Below, in pieces: positions 62,363 through 64,000 of a DNA stretch of 64,000 bases. The notes beneath the pieces are model-generated. The model was not told the origin of the DNA. It did no database searches and saw nothing but the letters and a program-made list of their open reading frames with translations. How positions within the stretch are numbered: position 1 is the stretch's first letter; each line of letters starts with the position of its first letter. Made by a program: the position numbers and the translations under genes. Origin of the DNA: Phallus indusiatus. Lineage: Eukaryota > Basidiomycota > Agaricomycetes > Phallales > Phallaceae. The DNA lies in contig JAQFWX010000029.1 of assembly GCA_027605045.1 (NCBI GenBank), positions 124,001 through 188,000 on the forward strand, written 5' to 3'.

Positions 62363-62481
62363 TCAGGTTATGGATTAGTTTGGTAGCCCTAGAGTATTAT
62401 ATAAATACATGACAAGTACTTGAGACTCTTAATAGCTACATATGTACCTACTGATCATAATGCGCAGAAGTAAAAAACAAA
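62363..62481. other. convergent 3' spacer
   Basis: Short region where the sulfotransferase-like gene and the FunK1 gene converge; nothing else seen. Confidence 0.4.
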
Positions 62482-64000
62482 CTATAAAGTGAACCAGGCT
62501 ACATCATCCTTCTCAATATTCTCCAGACAGACAGAAACAAAATCATCATAAACGACGTCAGCGGGCGGGGCGTTGACTACGGATTCTTGACCTGATTTGG
62601 AGCGTTTTTTCTTTGTTATATCTCCAGAATATGCCGAGATGGAATTTGATCGAGCACGTTTAGTTGTTTTACCTGATTGTCTGGATTGACTGGATCCGCC
62701 TACTTGCGATCGCGACCCACTTGGGGTTAGACTTCCGAGCCGAGTGGACGCTGTCCCCAAACTCGGCTTGCCTGTGGACATACTAGAGTACTCGGAAGAA
62801 GTTTTGACAAATGGAGGTTTAGGGCCTTGAATTGGAATCGGCGTTTCGTCTCTTGACATGCGCATTATTTCCTTGAGTAAAAGCCGTTTAAATGCTTCGT
62901 GGGAATGCCAAAAGGGCATGTCTGGAAACCGCGACCAGCACATGCAGATATAGTTCCCCATGTCAGACAACATTTTGGCCAGAGATTGGAATGCCGGATG
63001 CAACGATACTTTCCACTCTGCCTCTGGACATGAAAGGAGCTTTATTACCGAACGAGAAACATGGCCTGGGATCATGCGAGAATGGATAATCTTCAATACT
63101 TCTCTTTGAGCGTCACTATCCTCATCTGGATAAGGTTCAGCTCCTGTCGACCATGCTTTCGCAAGAAACGATAAAATTATCCAATATATGGATTCCATAT
63201 CATGGTGCGGCCGATGAAAAGGAATCAGGTTACCGGCAGCAAATGGATCAACTTCTAGGACATGCCCAGCAATAACCGATGTTAATAGCACGTTATATTC
63301 TTCATACCTTTCTCTCTTGTAGGCACTGGTAAATTTATTGAGGGTTTCTCCTTCGAGAAAAAATTGAGAAGGGATGATGGAAGGACCCGAATGACTTGCG
63401 CTGCGCAAAATGTTGTAACCAGTCCGTTGGTATGCGAGCTCACATGCCATGAACATCGGCGCTCCCTGGGAATTGTTACTTTCAATCTCAAGAGCACAAG
63501 AAAAAAATAATTTACGCACGATTCTTCTGGTCCTTTCACCAGGCTCTTTATCGTCTTGTAAGAGAGCCGCATTATCGAAGTCAGTTAATAGACAAAGAGG
63601 CTGCGGGTTTGGTTCATCCCTAGAATTATGTGAACAATAAGTCGTTGAACATAAATATCGGATACGTACAAAATCTTTCCTATGTTCGGATGATCTACGA
63701 CATTATCGACCCCAACATAATGTTGGGGTTTGCACAGCACATTATACCAGCCGAAGTCTCGGTGCAGAACACCTCGTTCAACCGCTCTTTCGTGAGCTAA
63801 AAAATACTAAGCGGCAGTCGGATGAATGATTCAAATAGCGTACACACCTTCTATTGCATCATAAATGACCTTCAAAAACTCAAGAACGCTTTGACACGCA
63901 CTCAACCTAAGGCCGGTGCTTCCCATTATGAGCCGATGTTTCGTCCGATTTTTGGTACTCAGATTGAAAGTTTCTTCAGAGATTGGCCGAACCACTCCAG
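62482..64000 (-). CDS. FunK1-type fungal protein kinase, 5' end outside the window
   Basis: The gene enters from the right edge and ends at 62482. The catalytic loop HRDFGWYNVLC (near 63735-63767) and the metal-binding DFD of LLTDFDNAALLQDD (near 63560-63590) mark a FunK1 kinase. After the loop come GAPMFMACELAYQRTGYNIL (activation/APE-like region), FHRPHHDMESIYWIILSFL, and helices of the C-lobe. A Ser/Arg/Lys-rich tail with likely nuclear localisation signals (TKKKRSKSG, TTKRARSNS) follows, ending DDVAWFTL. At least two introns are inferred (near 63620-63670 and 63798-63846). FunK1 kinases expanded in multicellular basidiomycetes; their targets are unknown. The N-lobe with the ATP-binding lysine is not in the window. 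Confidence 0.85.

Overview
The window is nuclear DNA of a filamentous basidiomycete, most likely a wood-decaying (white-rot type) Agaricomycete. Genes are broken by many short GT-AG introns of about 50-75 bases, and families typical of Agaricomycetes are present: class II manganese peroxidases, GMC oxidoreductase, F-box/LRR proteins, a FunK1 kinase and single-pass surface proteins. No bacterial operons, rRNA genes or CRISPR arrays were seen.

Positions 1-24.6 kb form a compact housekeeping block: aspartokinase (+), a ChAPs exomer cargo adaptor (+), a CCDC6-like coiled-coil protein (+), a cytosolic-looking GMC oxidoreductase (-), the CPSF160/Cft1 mRNA 3'-end processing subunit (-) sharing a 204-base divergent promoter with a RecQ1-type helicase (+), a proline-rich hypothetical protein (-), and a TDG/MUG-type DNA glycosylase (+) with a charged repeat insertion.

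Positions 25.6-31.7 kb hold two nearly identical secreted manganese peroxidase genes in direct tandem. About 3 kb between them contains a decayed coding stretch. Positions 31.7-35.2 kb are a mobile-element graveyard: two diverged solo LTRs of one family with target-site duplications, tRNA-like SINE-type promoter boxes, a 24-base tandem duplication and a zinc-finger gene remnant.

Positions 35.3-43.3 kb carry two MFS transporters, DHA2-like (-) and TCR/Tet-like (+). Between them is a 946-base Mutator-like non-autonomous element with a perfect 9-base target duplication, whose termini are themselves hairpins. It lies 336 bases upstream of the second transporter.

Positions 44.2-57.4 kb are an accessory region. 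Two single-pass membrane paralogues plus a dead fragment of a third copy flank an F-box pseudogene and a striking divergent pair of large, intron-poor genes: a 1135-residue propeller-like plus hydrophobic-helix protein (-), and a roughly 589-residue beta-rich protein that may be TULIP/P47-like (+). I could not assign this pair to a known fungal system; it is the best candidate here for something undescribed. A two-zinc-finger protein follows.

Positions 59.3-64 kb end with an F-box protein (-), a P-loop sulfotransferase-like protein (+) and a FunK1 protein kinase (-) that runs off the right edge. Exon borders were derived by eye from reading frames and splice consensus; no alignment or database search was possible.
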